Origin: Tritrichomonas musculus
Lineage: Eukaryota > Parabasalia > Tritrichomonadida > Tritrichomonadidae
Direction of reading: 5' to 3'
Length of the DNA: 64,000 nucleotides
Assembly (NCBI GenBank): GCA_039105265.1
Contig: JAPFFF010000001.1
Coordinates: 7,564,001-7,628,000, forward strand
Position numbers and translations under genes: made by a program. The notes beneath the pieces are model-generated. The model was given only the letters and a program-made list of their open reading frames with translations, had not been told where the DNA came from and ran no database searches. Below are positions 29,380 to 39,712 of the stretch, in pieces; within the stretch, counting starts at the first letter, position 1; each line of letters begins with the position of its first letter.

Positions 29380-29968
29380 TCTGTAGCCTTTTATCATTTG
29401 TAACTCATTTATAGCTTGCCTTCATCTTTAATATGAATTTTGCATCTCGCCATTATTAGTAACTTGCTATCTGCAGCTCGTTATCATCTTCAATTCGCCG
29501 TCTGTAGTTCGCTATCTTCAATTTGTCATCTGTAACTCGCCATCATCATCAATTCGCCGTCTGTAATTCGCCATCTTTATCTCGTCATCTGTAGGTTGTC
29601 ATCATCTTCAATTCGTCATTTGTAGTTCTCCATCTTTAAATCGCCATCTGTAACTCGCCAACGTCTTCGATTTGTTATCGGTAGTTCGCTACCTTTAATT
29701 CGCTATCTGCAACTCGCTATTTTTAACTCGCCATCTTCAATTTGCCATCTGTAGTTCGCTACCAGTAAATCGCCATCATCTTCAATCCGCCATTTGTAGT
29801 TCTCCATTTGAAAATCGCCATCTGTTGCTCGCCATCTTTAACTCGCCATTTGTAGTTCTCCATCTGTAAATCGCCATCATCTTCAATTTGTTATCTGTAG
29901 TTCGCTACCTTTATTTCGTTATCTGTAACTCGCCATTACTCACTTGCTATCTTTAACTCGCAATCTGT
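29380..29968. repeat. Degenerate minisatellite, 14-bp unit with 17-bp variant, about 35-40 units
   Basis: The basic unit is ATCTGTAACTCGCC (14 bp). A longer variant ATCATCTTCAATTCGCC (17 bp) recurs, usually followed by a unit of the type RTYTGTAGTTCGCY. In the left half the 17-bp unit returns every fourth unit, giving a higher-order period of 3x14+17 = 59 bp. The unit length is not a multiple of three and all frames carry stops, so it is not coding. The block is clearly richer in GC than its flanks. Confidence 0.88.
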
Positions 29969-30533
29969 TTTTTACTTTAGCGCCAAAATCAAACTTTTTT
30001 AATTAAAACTTTTTGAGATACTGCTCTGGTCACATCACCAAAGCAGTGCTCAAAATACAATATATCTTCTATTTTTTTTAAAAAATATCAAAAATATTAA
30101 CTTTTGAATTGTTTCTTCAATTCAAAAAATTGAGAGAAATTTAAGCTTACCCTTAAAAAAGGTTGAAAAAAATTACTATTCAAAATGCTCACTTTTTTTT
30201 TTGAATACTTTACATTTTTTGAACGATCAAAAAAGTAATTATTCAATTGTTTCCAAGTCTAACCTGAAGATGTTGTTGGAAAAGAAGATCGAGTTCCACT
30301 AGACGATTTAATTCGAGTTCAACCGACAGATCGAGTTAAACCAGAAGATCAAGTTCGACCAGAATATCGAGTTCAAGCCGAATATTAATAATTAAAATGG
30401 TTATGAAATTAAAAATGTATTTATACGATAGATTGAAAAGAAAAATATAGATTAATGATGTAATTAATTTAGTATAAATTTGTATATTATTATAATGAAA
30501 TAATATAACTATATTTGATACTAAAAAAGCATA
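29969..30533. other. Spacer between minisatellite and element H
   Basis: About 560 bp of AT-rich DNA. It contains the 18-bp repeat described separately and a short AT-rich stretch with no ORF. Confidence 0.45.
30263..30391 (+). repeat. 18-bp tandem repeat coding for a hexapeptide pattern
   Basis: Six to seven diverged units of CCAGAAGATCGAGTTCRA stand in tandem, one of them 24 bp long. The plus-strand frame reads PEDVVGKEDRVP onward through PEDQVRPEYRVQAEY and then a stop. The unit is a multiple of three and the frame is kept, as in a coding repeat, but there is no start codon in the frame and no gene around it. It may be a scrap of a repetitive gene. Confidence 0.6.
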
Positions 30534-31234
30534 AACTGCTTCTCAGCGGTTGTACAACTAATTGAGAGATATTCAAAAGTTTACATTTATCTACTTTCAA
30601 AATTCAATTAGGTTGTACAACCGTTTTTTCATATTTAAATAAAAAAGAATAAAAAAAAGGAATTTATGATTAGATTTGATTTATATAATAAAAGAAATGG
30701 AAATGTATGACAGTTTGTAAGCTAGTATTGCTGAATTGCTATATAGTTTGGTAATGAGCCTATATTTATTTGAAATTTGATTATCATTAATCATGGGAAC
30801 GTTCTGAGTTACTCCAAAGTTCCATGTAATTTGCATCTATTTGTTGCGTTGGAACATTTTTACTAATGATACACGAGATTCTGATTAGCTTTCTCTAAGG
30901 AATACTAAATAAAAATGATTTGAATTCAATTATAATTTTTTCTTTTGAAAATTTGAATGATGTAAAATTTTCTTTCCATGAATTTATATTTTTCTACATT
31001 CAAAAATTGTATAGAAGTTTATTCATTTCTGAAGAAAATTTAAAAAAGCAATTAAATGCACAATTTAACAATATTTTAAATAACTTATTTAATCATTATA
31101 ACTAATCAAACATTATATTGTTAATTATGAAAGTATATAAAATAAATATTCATTATAAATTTAGATATTAACGAAATTTCAAATACGAAATTTGAATTCC
31201 TCTCAAATACTTGTACAACCGTTGAGAACCAGTT
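30534..31234. mobile_element. Element H: TA-flanked MITE, 701 bp
   Basis: Inverted repeats of about 36 bp with four or so mismatches mark the ends: AACTGCTTCTCAGCGGTTGT on the left versus AACTGGTTCTCAACGGTTGT as the complement on the right, both continuing ACAA and ending GAGAG. TA flanks both sides (30532-30533, 31235-31236). The palindrome GGTTGTACAACC recurs inverted at about 30611-30622, so the left end is doubled as in the Tc1 element. A 61-codon frame inside is only AT-rich background. A Tc1/mariner-type non-autonomous element is the likely class. Confidence 0.7.
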
Positions 31235-31368
31235 TATATTGAATAAATATTTAAAAATCGAATAATTTCACTTTTGTTAGGTATTAAATTGATATTATTA
31301 TCATTCCATATGTAAATATTGATAATATTTTATTATATTTATTATATTATATTGTTAAGGTACAATTC

Positions 31369-31596
31369 TCATACGTTAAATATTGAGAAAGAGAACGTTA
31401 AAATTTTGTGAAAGTGCATCTCTAAGAAAAAGTTTATTTTTGAATGAGTGTCAGATTTATAATTCTGAACTTTATTTTTTATATTAAATTTTTCAAATGT
31501 ATAATTTTTTAAAAAATATTTTTTATATAACATGTCTTTTCTTTTTCTTAAAGTGTCAAAAAGTTTTGCAGTTACTAAAAGTATGAGAATTGTACC
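31369..31596. mobile_element. MITE family E copy 2, TTAA-flanked, 228 bp
   Basis: The ends are GGTACAATTCTCATACGTTA and the complement of its outer part, flanked by TTAA at 31365-31368 and 31597-31600. The interior matches copies 1 and 3 (AGAGAACGTT near the left, ATAACATGTC in the right half, TTGCAGTTACTAA before the right end). No ORF is present. Confidence 0.85.
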
Positions 31597-31936
31597 TTAA
31601 TATATATTAAACCTAAATAAGAATTTAAATAAGGTTAATATTTATTAATCATCAAGATATTATAGAATAAATTATTTATATTTGAAGAGGTATTGAAAAT
31701 AAATAAAGGTCGTACAACTGAATTTTCACAGTAAAACTCAATGATTGGTTTGTTTAAACTAATTATATTTTATTATTATAATAATAATTAGTTTTATAAA
31801 TATTCGCATCGTACAAAATTCAAATTAAAATAAAAACTAAAGGATATAAGTATATATTAAATTTTTTTCAGAAAATAAATTTGAGTATTTTATCTCAATT
31901 TATTTTAATTATTTTTGATAAGAATTTTATAACATT

Positions 31937-33481
31937 CACTCAATTTCCTTGGGTTCAAAAACCCTAAAACCGCAATTTTTGTTTTTGTGGTGGGTTTTTA
32001 TTTTAGATATTATATGTAAGTCGGTTGGCCTCTATATATCATATAAACCCAAACAAAACTAAAATTGTAAAAAAAATTATATCGAAATTATTTCATATTT
32101 TAACAATACATTTTTAACACTTTATATTTTGCAGCATTAAATATTTATATATAATTTTAAAAAATATCACGTGCTCACGGTAAAATAATTAAGATATCTT
32201 TGTTTTTGTTATTTTCATTAAAAATCTTGGGTTTTGATATAACTATTTATTTGCATAATGAGTTTTATATTTTTTCAAATGTAAATTTTAATTACTAGCA
32301 AGACCATATTTATATTCTTTCATTTTTTGATTTGATTTTATAGATATTTTGCAAATATAAAATTTATATTTTATGAGACCACTATCAAAATTTAAAATAT
32401 TTCAGGGAAATCAATGAGTTATCACAAAATTATTTTCATATAAAAATTTTAACTGAGCTTTTTTTTTGTATTTATTTTTATAGATATAAAACATATTAGG
32501 GATTAATTTTAGAATAGTTGTACTTTTGAGAGAGTAATTCAATTTTTTCATCACAATATTTGGTGGGTCAAAATGGTATGAACAAAAAAACGAATAAATT
32601 GAGAGAAGCATTGTAAAATTGATAATATCAAAATCTTTAATATATTATGTTTATTTCGATAAGTATTTAAAAAAGCTCTATTTTAATAAACCATATAAAT
32701 ATAATACGTATTATTTTACCAAAGTTTTTAGGTATTACTTTTTTATCTTTGTAAAAAATGAATATATGATTTTCAACTCATATCATTTTCAAATAAGTAA
32801 AATTTGGTACGCAAAATAGTCTTTTAACACGATAAATACGTTAAAAACAAGTAGTAAAAGATGATTGAATAGCTTTTCAAAACTGAAAATTTGTTCCATC
32901 TTTTGTAGAACAATGCTTATAAAATAACCAATTATACAAAGGTGAAAGCTTGTAGATTACATCATATTGCTGCTTGCTTTTTCAAATTTTGAATCTTTTT
33001 AGAGTTATGAAATAACTGAGATTGTACTCATTTGTGGCGATTCTTAGCAGTGTAATCTTTCTTAATAATACCGCCACTTGATAATAATTTGCATTTTCAT
33101 GCATAATTTATCGAATTTCCTTTGTTTTTGATGAAAAATATTTTCATTACTTTCTCATTAAAATTATCATAAACCATTGAATTTTTGTTTTTTGGGTTAA
33201 TTTTGGGCTTATAAATGTTTGATAATATCTCAAAACGTACCGTTAGAAAATTTAATATTTTAATAAATGTATTAAATAAATATATCATTAATAATAAATA
33301 AATATTCTATATATGCAAGTAGTCGGAGGTCAAAGAGATAAAATATTAAGTCTAAATCATTTTTTAAAGATTTGGATTTGACTTGGTTTGTTTGGGTTTC
33401 GTTTCTTTTGGGATTACCTAATTTCTTCGACTCAAACCCACAAAAATCTGACATTTTTTTGGGTTTCTAAGAAATTGAGTG
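31937..33481. mobile_element. Element C: CACTC-ended insertion in A, 3-bp TSD, 1545 bp
   Basis: It begins CACTCAATTTC and ends with the complement GAAATTGAGTG, an 11-bp inverted repeat, and is flanked by ATT on both sides (31934-31936 and 33482-33484). Element B has a single ATT at the matching place (37016-37018), so the 3-bp duplication is real. Ends of the type CACTN with a 3-bp duplication are the hallmark of CACTA/EnSpm transposons. Inside, AT-rich DNA contains only short background frames, so it is non-autonomous or heavily decayed. Confidence 0.82.
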
Positions 33482-33488
33482 ATTTTAA

Positions 33489-33834
33489 GGTTCTACTTCC
33501 CAAAAAAAATGTAAATCATTCAATATTGACTTAACTCATAGAATAAATATTTCAATAGAGTATTTTTCAGATAAAGTTTTGGTGAAAAATAAAAAAATTG
33601 GCCTCAACGATTATATCTTATTTTATTCAAAATTTTATTGAATCTTTAATTCTATGATTTCTATCTGTAAAAAAATAAAATCGATAAGATTTCATAAATA
33701 TATTTTTATTCAATCATTTGAAATATATATCTATATAAATTTTATATTTTAATTCATTTTTAAAAACGTTATTTATGTATATTTTATTTGTGAAATCTCA
33801 TTGAATTTAATCTTATGAATTTGAAAGGAGAACC
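33489..33834. mobile_element. Element D: TTAA-flanked MITE in A, 346 bp
   Basis: The ends are GGTTCTACTTCC on the left and GGTTCTCCTTTC as the complement on the right, flanked by TTAA (33485-33488 and 33835-33838). Element B shows one TTAA at the matching site (37012-37015). It sits only three bases to the right of element C, the single ATT separating C from the TTAA. The ends begin GGT like family E, but the rest differs, so it is a second family with the same target preference. No ORF. Confidence 0.85.
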
Positions 33835-33889
33835 TTAAAAAATAATTTGAATAGCGATAACTTTTTATATAATTTATTCTAATCTTTAA

Positions 33890-34118
33890 GGTACAAATCT
33901 AGTACGTTTAGAAACCGCATAATTTTTTGACACTTTATTAAACTAAACGACATGTTATATAAAAAAAATATTTTTATCATAAAAATTTTATAAAAAAAAA
34001 ATAAAGTTCAGAATTTCAAATCTGACATTCATTCAAAATAAAAATTTTTTCAATAGGGTAAGGGGTCTCAAATATATAACATTCTTTCTCTCAATTTATA
34101 ACGTACTAGATTTGTACC
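33890..34118 (-). mobile_element. MITE family E copy 3, inserted in A, 229 bp
   Basis: The ends are GGTACAAATCTAGTACGTT and its complement, flanked by TTAA (33886-33889 and 34119-34122). The inner landmarks run in the reverse order to copies 1 and 2, so it is inverted relative to them. Element B has a single TTAA at the matching place (36961-36964) with identical flanks on both sides, which proves a 4-bp TTAA duplication on insertion. Confidence 0.92.
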
Positions 34119-34371
34119 TTAATTCTTTTGATATCTTTTTATATGCTTTTAAAACATTAAGTGTTATATAAAAATAGTTATTATTATTGAAAAAAATTCA
34201 TTTTTTAGCTAAAAATGCAGAAAAATTGAATTTGTTGAATTATTAAATGATGATTTTAAAAAAATTGGACGTTACAGGAGCCCAATGAAGAATACAATTT
34301 TATTTATATGCATTTACTTTCTAATATATTTGAATTTCATTCCAAATCAAATGTCAGTTTTTTCTAAAAAT

Positions 34372-35676
34372 AAAGGGGAATTTTTGCCTCAATTTTTTTT
34401 GTTAAAAAAAATGAAGATATACAAATAAATATAAAATATTTTAAAATACATTTATATAATATAAAATTCATAATGGAACTTAAAATATATATTGAATAAA
34501 ATATCTATTAATAATCTTTTATTTCAAGATTTTTTATACAATTAAGTGTTTTTTGACACATAGAAATACATTTAGTAATCCATAATTAATATAGTTATAA
34601 AAATATGTATATTAATTTCAATAAGAATAAATAAAGAATACTCATCGTAGGAATAAAAAGATAATTCAATATATAATATTTCTGAGTAAGATTATTCAAA
34701 AAAAAATTTGAACTATTTCCAAATAACTTTTTGATATAAAATCTTTATTTTTTGAAAGCTAATAATTTTTATTTCAAAACTTTTTCAATTACTACTTTTT
34801 TATTTTCCAAAAAATTGAATATTTCCGAAACAACTTTTTGTATATATTTTATGATTTGGAAATATTACTTTTTTTAAAGAATTATTTATCAGTTTTGGCT
34901 GAAAATGCAGAAAAATTAATATTCCAGTTCAATGATTTCGTTTCACTCGAAAAAAACCCTACTTTTATATAAACTTTAGTATTGAATTGTTATTTAATAT
35001 ATGCATAATTCTTTTTCAAAATCCACTTATTTCCGCATTTAAAAGATTCAATATCATCTTATACAAATCAATGGACAATAAATTTGCAAATTAAAAATCA
35101 AAAATTGGAAAAATTAATTATAATTTATTTGAAATATTAAATTTTAATGTAAACGAATAATAAATAATTGTTTTAAACGCATATTTAATTGAATTACTTA
35201 TTCTTTTTTTAACAAATGTTTTTTGTTTATCAAAATAATGATTATTTATTAAACAAAAAATACGTTATCTACTCATTAAATAACGTTTTTTCTTTAAATG
35301 CAGATACTATATATTTAATGCATATCTTATTTTAGGTTTAATATTTTATCAAAATAATTAATAAATATAAATTGAGTATATATATAAGTATTATCATATG
35401 ATATATTTTTAATTACTCTATTTAATAAAAAGATATAAACATATTATTCGAATTCATTTGAGAATAAAAATAAAAATTGAATAAAAAATTAGGATTTGTA
35501 TCAAAAAGTTTAAATTTTTGAATGAAAAACATCTTTTTTATCATATCTTTTTTTTGCTACGATAAATTTTTTTTATTACTAATTAACATTTTATCAGAAT
35601 TGAAAATTAAAATTATTTATCATATTTAAAAATCACAAATCCAAATTTGAAAAAAATCTCAAATCGGTTCCCCTTT
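34372..35676. mobile_element. Element F: 8-bp-TSD insertion in A, 1305 bp
   Basis: The ends are AAAGGGGAA and its complement TTCCCCTTT, flanked by CTAAAAAT (34364-34371 and 35677-35684). Element B carries a single copy of that 8-mer at the matching site (36710-36717). The inside is AT-rich with no frame above background, so it is non-autonomous. The ends start ARAGG, as do those of elements A/B and I, which may mean one 8-bp-duplicating transposase family serves all three. Confidence 0.85.
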
Positions 35677-36199
35677 CTAAAAATGAAGATTTAGTTGATT
35701 GGTTTCATTAATATAAAAAGTCTAATATTTCAGTTACTGAAGGATTTCGTCAAAAAGTAAAATATTATTTGTATAATACATAGTATATCCATTCAAATGA
35801 CATCTATATTTGTTAAATGATGCATATATATAAGAAATCGATATATATTGAATTTTAATTAAAGTCTTTATTTCAACCATTACATTTTATAATATTGGAT
35901 ATAAAATATATAAATTATATATTATAATTATTAAATAAATTATTTATTAAGATAAATATAAATTTATTTAATTTTATTTTTTATTCAATTAAGTTGTACG
36001 ACCTTTAAATAAATTTATTTTTTGTGTTATCTTTAGAATTTTCAATGATTATATTTTTTTATCATCATTTAAATGATAAATGCTTATTTATTTTATTTTT
36101 ACTAAAAATATAATATATTTATTAATATATGATAATTAATAATAAAACTAATTGTAAACATATGAAAAAGTCGAAATTCGACACTTTCATGCGTTTACT

Positions 36200-36287
36200 C
36201 AGAATCGTTCGACTTTTTCAGATTTAGGATTTCTCACAAATATTTAACGGTCTCTAGGTCAAATTAATAACGAACTGGATTGGTACC
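36200..36287. mobile_element. Partial copy of MITE family E (right end only)
   Basis: The sequence ends AACGAACTGGATTGGTACC followed by TTAA (36288-36291), the right-hand end of family E with three or so changes. Upstream it resembles the right third of copy 3. No matching left end is found before element A ends, so the copy is truncated. The left limit is approximate. Confidence 0.55.
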
Positions 36288-36387
36288 TTAAAAAGTACAA
36301 ACATTTTTACAAACAAAAATACTAGAGAAATTAGTGAGTTTTTTTTTTTTTTGAAATCATGACAACTGCAAAATATTGGAATAAGAC

Positions 36388-37247
36388 AAAGGTCGTACAA
36401 CTTAATTGAATAAAAAATAAAATTAAATAAATTTATATTTATCTTAATAAATAATTTATTTAATAATTATAATATATAATTTATATATTTTATATCCAAT
36501 ATTATAAAATGTAATGGTTGAAATAAAGACTTTAATTAAAATTCAATATATATCGATTTCTTAAATATATGCATCATTTAACAAATATAGATGTCATTTG
36601 AATGGATATACTATGTATTATACAAATAATATTTTACTTTTTGACGAAATCCTTCAGTAACTGAAATATTAGACTTTTTATATTAATGAAACCAATCAAC
36701 TAAATCTTCATTTTTAGAAAAAACTGACATTTGATTTGGAATGAAATTCAAATATATTAGAAAGTAAATGCATATAAATAAAATTGTATTCTTCATTGGG
36801 CTCCTGTAACGTCCAATTTTTTTAAAATCATCATTTAATAATTCAACAAATTCAATTTTTCTGCATTTTTAGCTAAAAAATGAATTTTTTTTTCAATAAT
36901 AATAACTATTTTTATATAACACTTAATGTTTTAAAAGCATATAAAAAGATATCAAAAGAATTAAAGATTAGAATAAATTATATAAAAAGTTATCGCTATT
37001 CAAATTATTTTTTAAAATGTTATAAAATTCTTATCAAAAATAATTAAAATAAATTGAAATAAAATACTCAAATTTATTTTCTGAAAAAAATTTAATATAT
37101 ACTTATATCCTTTAGTTTTTATTTTAATTTGAATTTTGTACGATGCGAATATTTATAAAACTAATTATTATTATAATAATAAAATATAATTAGTTTAAAC
37201 AAACCAATCATTGAGTTTTACTGTAAAAATACAGTTGTACGACCTTT
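36388..37247 (-). mobile_element. Element B: uninterrupted sister of A, 860 bp
   Basis: The ends are AAAGGTCGTACAACT and its complement, flanked by the 8-bp duplication AATAAGAC (36380-36387 and 37248-37255). The flanking 8-mer differs from that of element A, so the two arose by separate insertions. The whole length aligns to the A core in reverse, with few differences, and preserves the empty sites of insertions C, D, E3 and F. No ORF is present; it is a non-autonomous element mobilised by a transposase encoded elsewhere. Confidence 0.93.
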
Positions 37248-38425
37248 AATAAGACATCGAAAAAAAAGCATACATCATTTGTTAAATTTGAACGCTCACA
37301 AAGACGCTCCACAAGTGCATTGAACAAAAAGCAAATTTTCTTTCATAATACATTTTTTTCAAGGATTATTACAAGACAATAAAAACTTTTTGAAAATGAA
37401 AGAATATAAACATTTCAAAAAAAAAAAAAAAAAACACTTCATTTTGTGATACTGTTTATCGTATCATCATTAGTATTTCTTTTCGATTTTTTATTAAATC
37501 ATAGATATCATCTAAAGTTTTCAGAATAAAGCTTTTGATGATGACCATAGAATAAAAAAAACGTTTTTTTTTACTGTAGAATCTATTCAATAATATAACA
37601 GTTATTTCCAAAAGAATCATTTAATTATTAGAATAAAATATACATAAATATCAATATAAATATTATATAATAATTTATTTTGTATTATAACGAAGATATA
37701 TCATTTAAATAAAAAGATAAATATATTTTTTAATTGACAAGGTTTGTCTGGCTGAATTCTTCTTCTTATTGTACGATTCTTTCAGAATAATTTCTGAAAT
37801 TTAAGTGAATATCTAAGACTTACTCCCATAAATGCATACTGTAATGCTATATATTAAGAAAAATTTGACCAAAAACGATGAAAATCATTTAGATCATGTG
37901 AAAATATTGACATTTTGTATTGCAGATTATTCATTCAATTTTTGTTTTATTTGAATTGATTTTCATAACTTTACAAATTATTTCATTTAAAATTTATTTT
38001 AATTTGAAAGATTTGAATAGACTAGTTAAACCCTCACTTGTTTTTCAGAAAAAGTCGAACTTTTCAAATTGAAAAGTGAATTTTGAATATGTCTAGATTG
38101 AAAAAACTGATAATAAACAAGATTTGTAAAAAAACGGTTTTATTTAAATTAACATAAAAACTGAAAAATTTCTCTTTATAATCAGGTTCACAAAATTAAA
38201 AAAGATTTACCCCATTTAATAATCAATAAATTATTAAATAATTATGAAATTAATTTAAAATTATAATTTAAAAAATATATTTTGCAAGTTTACTATATAT
38301 TCTCTAGATTTTATATGATATCTATGTATCTTAATTTGATATTACATAATTTTTTAAGAATTTCTATTGTTTCTTCAATATTTTTTTTTATTTGATCATT
38401 TATTGATATTAAAGTTTTCCAGAAT
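37248..38425. other. AT-rich spacer
   Basis: About 1.18 kb between the element cluster and the next gene. An A run of about 18 lies near 37416. A short GAAAAAGTCGAAC segment at about 38049 resembles the word near 36165, but no full repeat can be defined. No gene is seen. Confidence 0.45.
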
Positions 38426-39712
38426 ATGTTTGACAATCAGCTTGAAAAGCTGAGCAACATTCGACTTGAAATCACTGGTAATAATGTTCTTCTTATTACA
38501 AACAATCAATATGCGACAGAGATTCTAAAAAATAATAAAATGCAACTTCAAACAAAATATCAAGTTGGATTATATCCAAAAAAAGATACCGTTCAAATTA
38601 AAGGAGGCAGCAAAGAAATATATTGCAATATGCTAAACTTTGTATTTAACCTCCATGGCAAAACAGAATTAACTCTTGAAAAATTTGATGAAATATTATT
38701 AAGATCTCAAGAAGAAGATGCCAATAATATTAAAAAAAGGCGATCCTCAACGACGTTAACTCCTATAAGAAATATATATCCGCAATCCTGTACTGGTGCT
38801 ATTCCTTTGCGCAAGTTGAGTGATTTAGGTGAACTTCCTGATCTTATTGAAGATGAAGAAAATCCTCAATGCAATAGCTGCTTGTATCCAACAAATTCAA
38901 CAGGAGCTTTTGTTTCTGTTCATCATGAAGAACAATCAAAGCCATACGAGTTTATTCCTTCCAAATCTTCACAAGCCAATACAACTCCTGAAAAACAATT
39001 TTCACAAAATAATTCTTATAGTACAATAGTGAGATCTCAACCATCTTCACCAAAAAGAGACCAAAGTCAATATCAATCCAAAAATTTTAATAAAAATCAA
39101 AATCAAAACAAATATATTTACACCAATAACAAGCCAATTGAAAGAAGATCAACTGTTCCAAACTGCCAAGAAATTTCTCCTAATAAAAAGTATGACCAGA
39201 GAAACCAAATGAAACAAAATCAAAATCAAAAATCAAATTATCCTAAAAATAATAAAAAACAATCAAAAGGCAACAGTTCTAGATACAATAATAGCTTTAA
39301 TAACAATAATAACAATGTATCTATTTCTTTTTATTCCTCTGATAATCAAAAACATCTGAAATCAGACGAGTCCTCTGATTCAATTTGTACAGAGCCAGAC
39401 ACCAATTATGATGTTTCAAGTGGTTATAGATATTCACCTCGCTCTTCATCTCCTCCTATAGCATCAATTCAATCATCAATTGCAAGCAGCCGCAGTACAA
39501 GTGCAATATACAACAATTATCAACCTAAACCAGACTCTAATTGCAAAGTTGAATGCAAACTTTCAGGAAACAAACTAATTTATCTTTTATCAAAGTCTTT
39601 CATCTCTAATAATTCACAAGGGCGCTCATCTCAACAAATTCTTAACGAGGTGTATGAAGCACTTGGCTTTACATCTCGCGAATCTTTTAACAAAATTATA
39701 TTTAAATGTTAA
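38426..39712 (+). CDS. Hypothetical protein with Asn/Gln/Ser-rich centre, 428 aa
   Basis: A complete frame from an ATG at 38426. The N-terminal 100 residues are ordinary folded-type sequence (LSNIRLEITGNNVLLITNNQ and onward). Residues 150-360 are disordered and rich in Asn, Gln, Ser and Lys (for example SRYNNSFNNNNNNVSI). The last 50 residues again look folded (KLSGNKLIYLLSKSF, then EVYEALGFTSRESFNKIIF). No domain is recognised and there is no membrane segment. Such Asn/Gln-rich linkers are frequent in regulatory proteins of this genome, but the function is unknown. Confidence 0.65.
   Translation: MFDNQLEKLSNIRLEITGNNVLLITNNQYATEILKNNKMQLQTKYQVGLYPKKDTVQIKGGSKEIYCNMLNFVFNLHGKTELTLEKFDEILLRSQEEDANNIKKRRSSTTLTPIRNIYPQSCTGAIPLRKLSDLGELPDLIEDEENPQCNSCLYPTNSTGAFVSVHHEEQSKPYEFIPSKSSQANTTPEKQFSQNNSYSTIVRSQPSSPKRDQSQYQSKNFNKNQNQNKYIYTNNKPIERRSTVPNCQEISPNKKYDQRNQMKQNQNQKSNYPKNNKKQSKGNSSRYNNSFNNNNNNVSISFYSSDNQKHLKSDESSDSICTEPDTNYDVSSGYRYSPRSSSPPIASIQSSIASSRSTSAIYNNYQPKPDSNCKVECKLSGNKLIYLLSKSFISNNSQGRSSQQILNEVYEALGFTSRESFNKIIFKC

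Larger units (their letters stand above)
31705..36006 (+). mobile_element. Element A: 8-bp-TSD DNA element carrying four nested insertions
   Basis: The outer ends are AAAGGTCGTACAACT and its exact complement, flanked by the 8-bp duplication AAATAAAT (31697-31704 and 36007-36014). Between the ends lie four complete foreign elements, each with its own target duplication: C (31937-33481), D (33489-33834), E copy 3 (33890-34118) and F (34372-35676). Taking these out with one copy of each duplication leaves 858 bp, which matches the 860-bp element B (36388-37247) along its whole length in the opposite orientation. The core has no transposase and is non-autonomous. Duplications of 8 bp are made by hAT, P and Merlin-type transposases; hAT is the commonest. 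Confidence 0.93.

Noticed and set aside
29380-29968. CRISPR-like array
   Set aside because: Units of 14-17 bp follow each other directly with no unique spacers, and the host is a eukaryote. It is a minisatellite.
31948-31964. tRNA B-box-like GGTTCAAAAACC
   Set aside because: No A box, acceptor stem or anticodon arm fits around it. It lies in the end of element C.
32567-32582. 16-bp word GTCAAAATGGTATGAA shared with 28470-28485 (complement)
   Set aside because: Flanks do not align, and a match of this length between AT-rich regions in 64 kb can occur by chance.
32411-33454. Several 60-67-codon frames inside elements A and C
   Set aside because: No recognisable transposase motif. Composition follows base content, and they fall inside noncoding elements.
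36388-37247. Element B as a deletion derivative of element A
   Set aside because: Each segment absent from B has its own inverted ends and target duplication in A, and the lengths agree after removal (858 versus 860 bp). B is the uninterrupted form.
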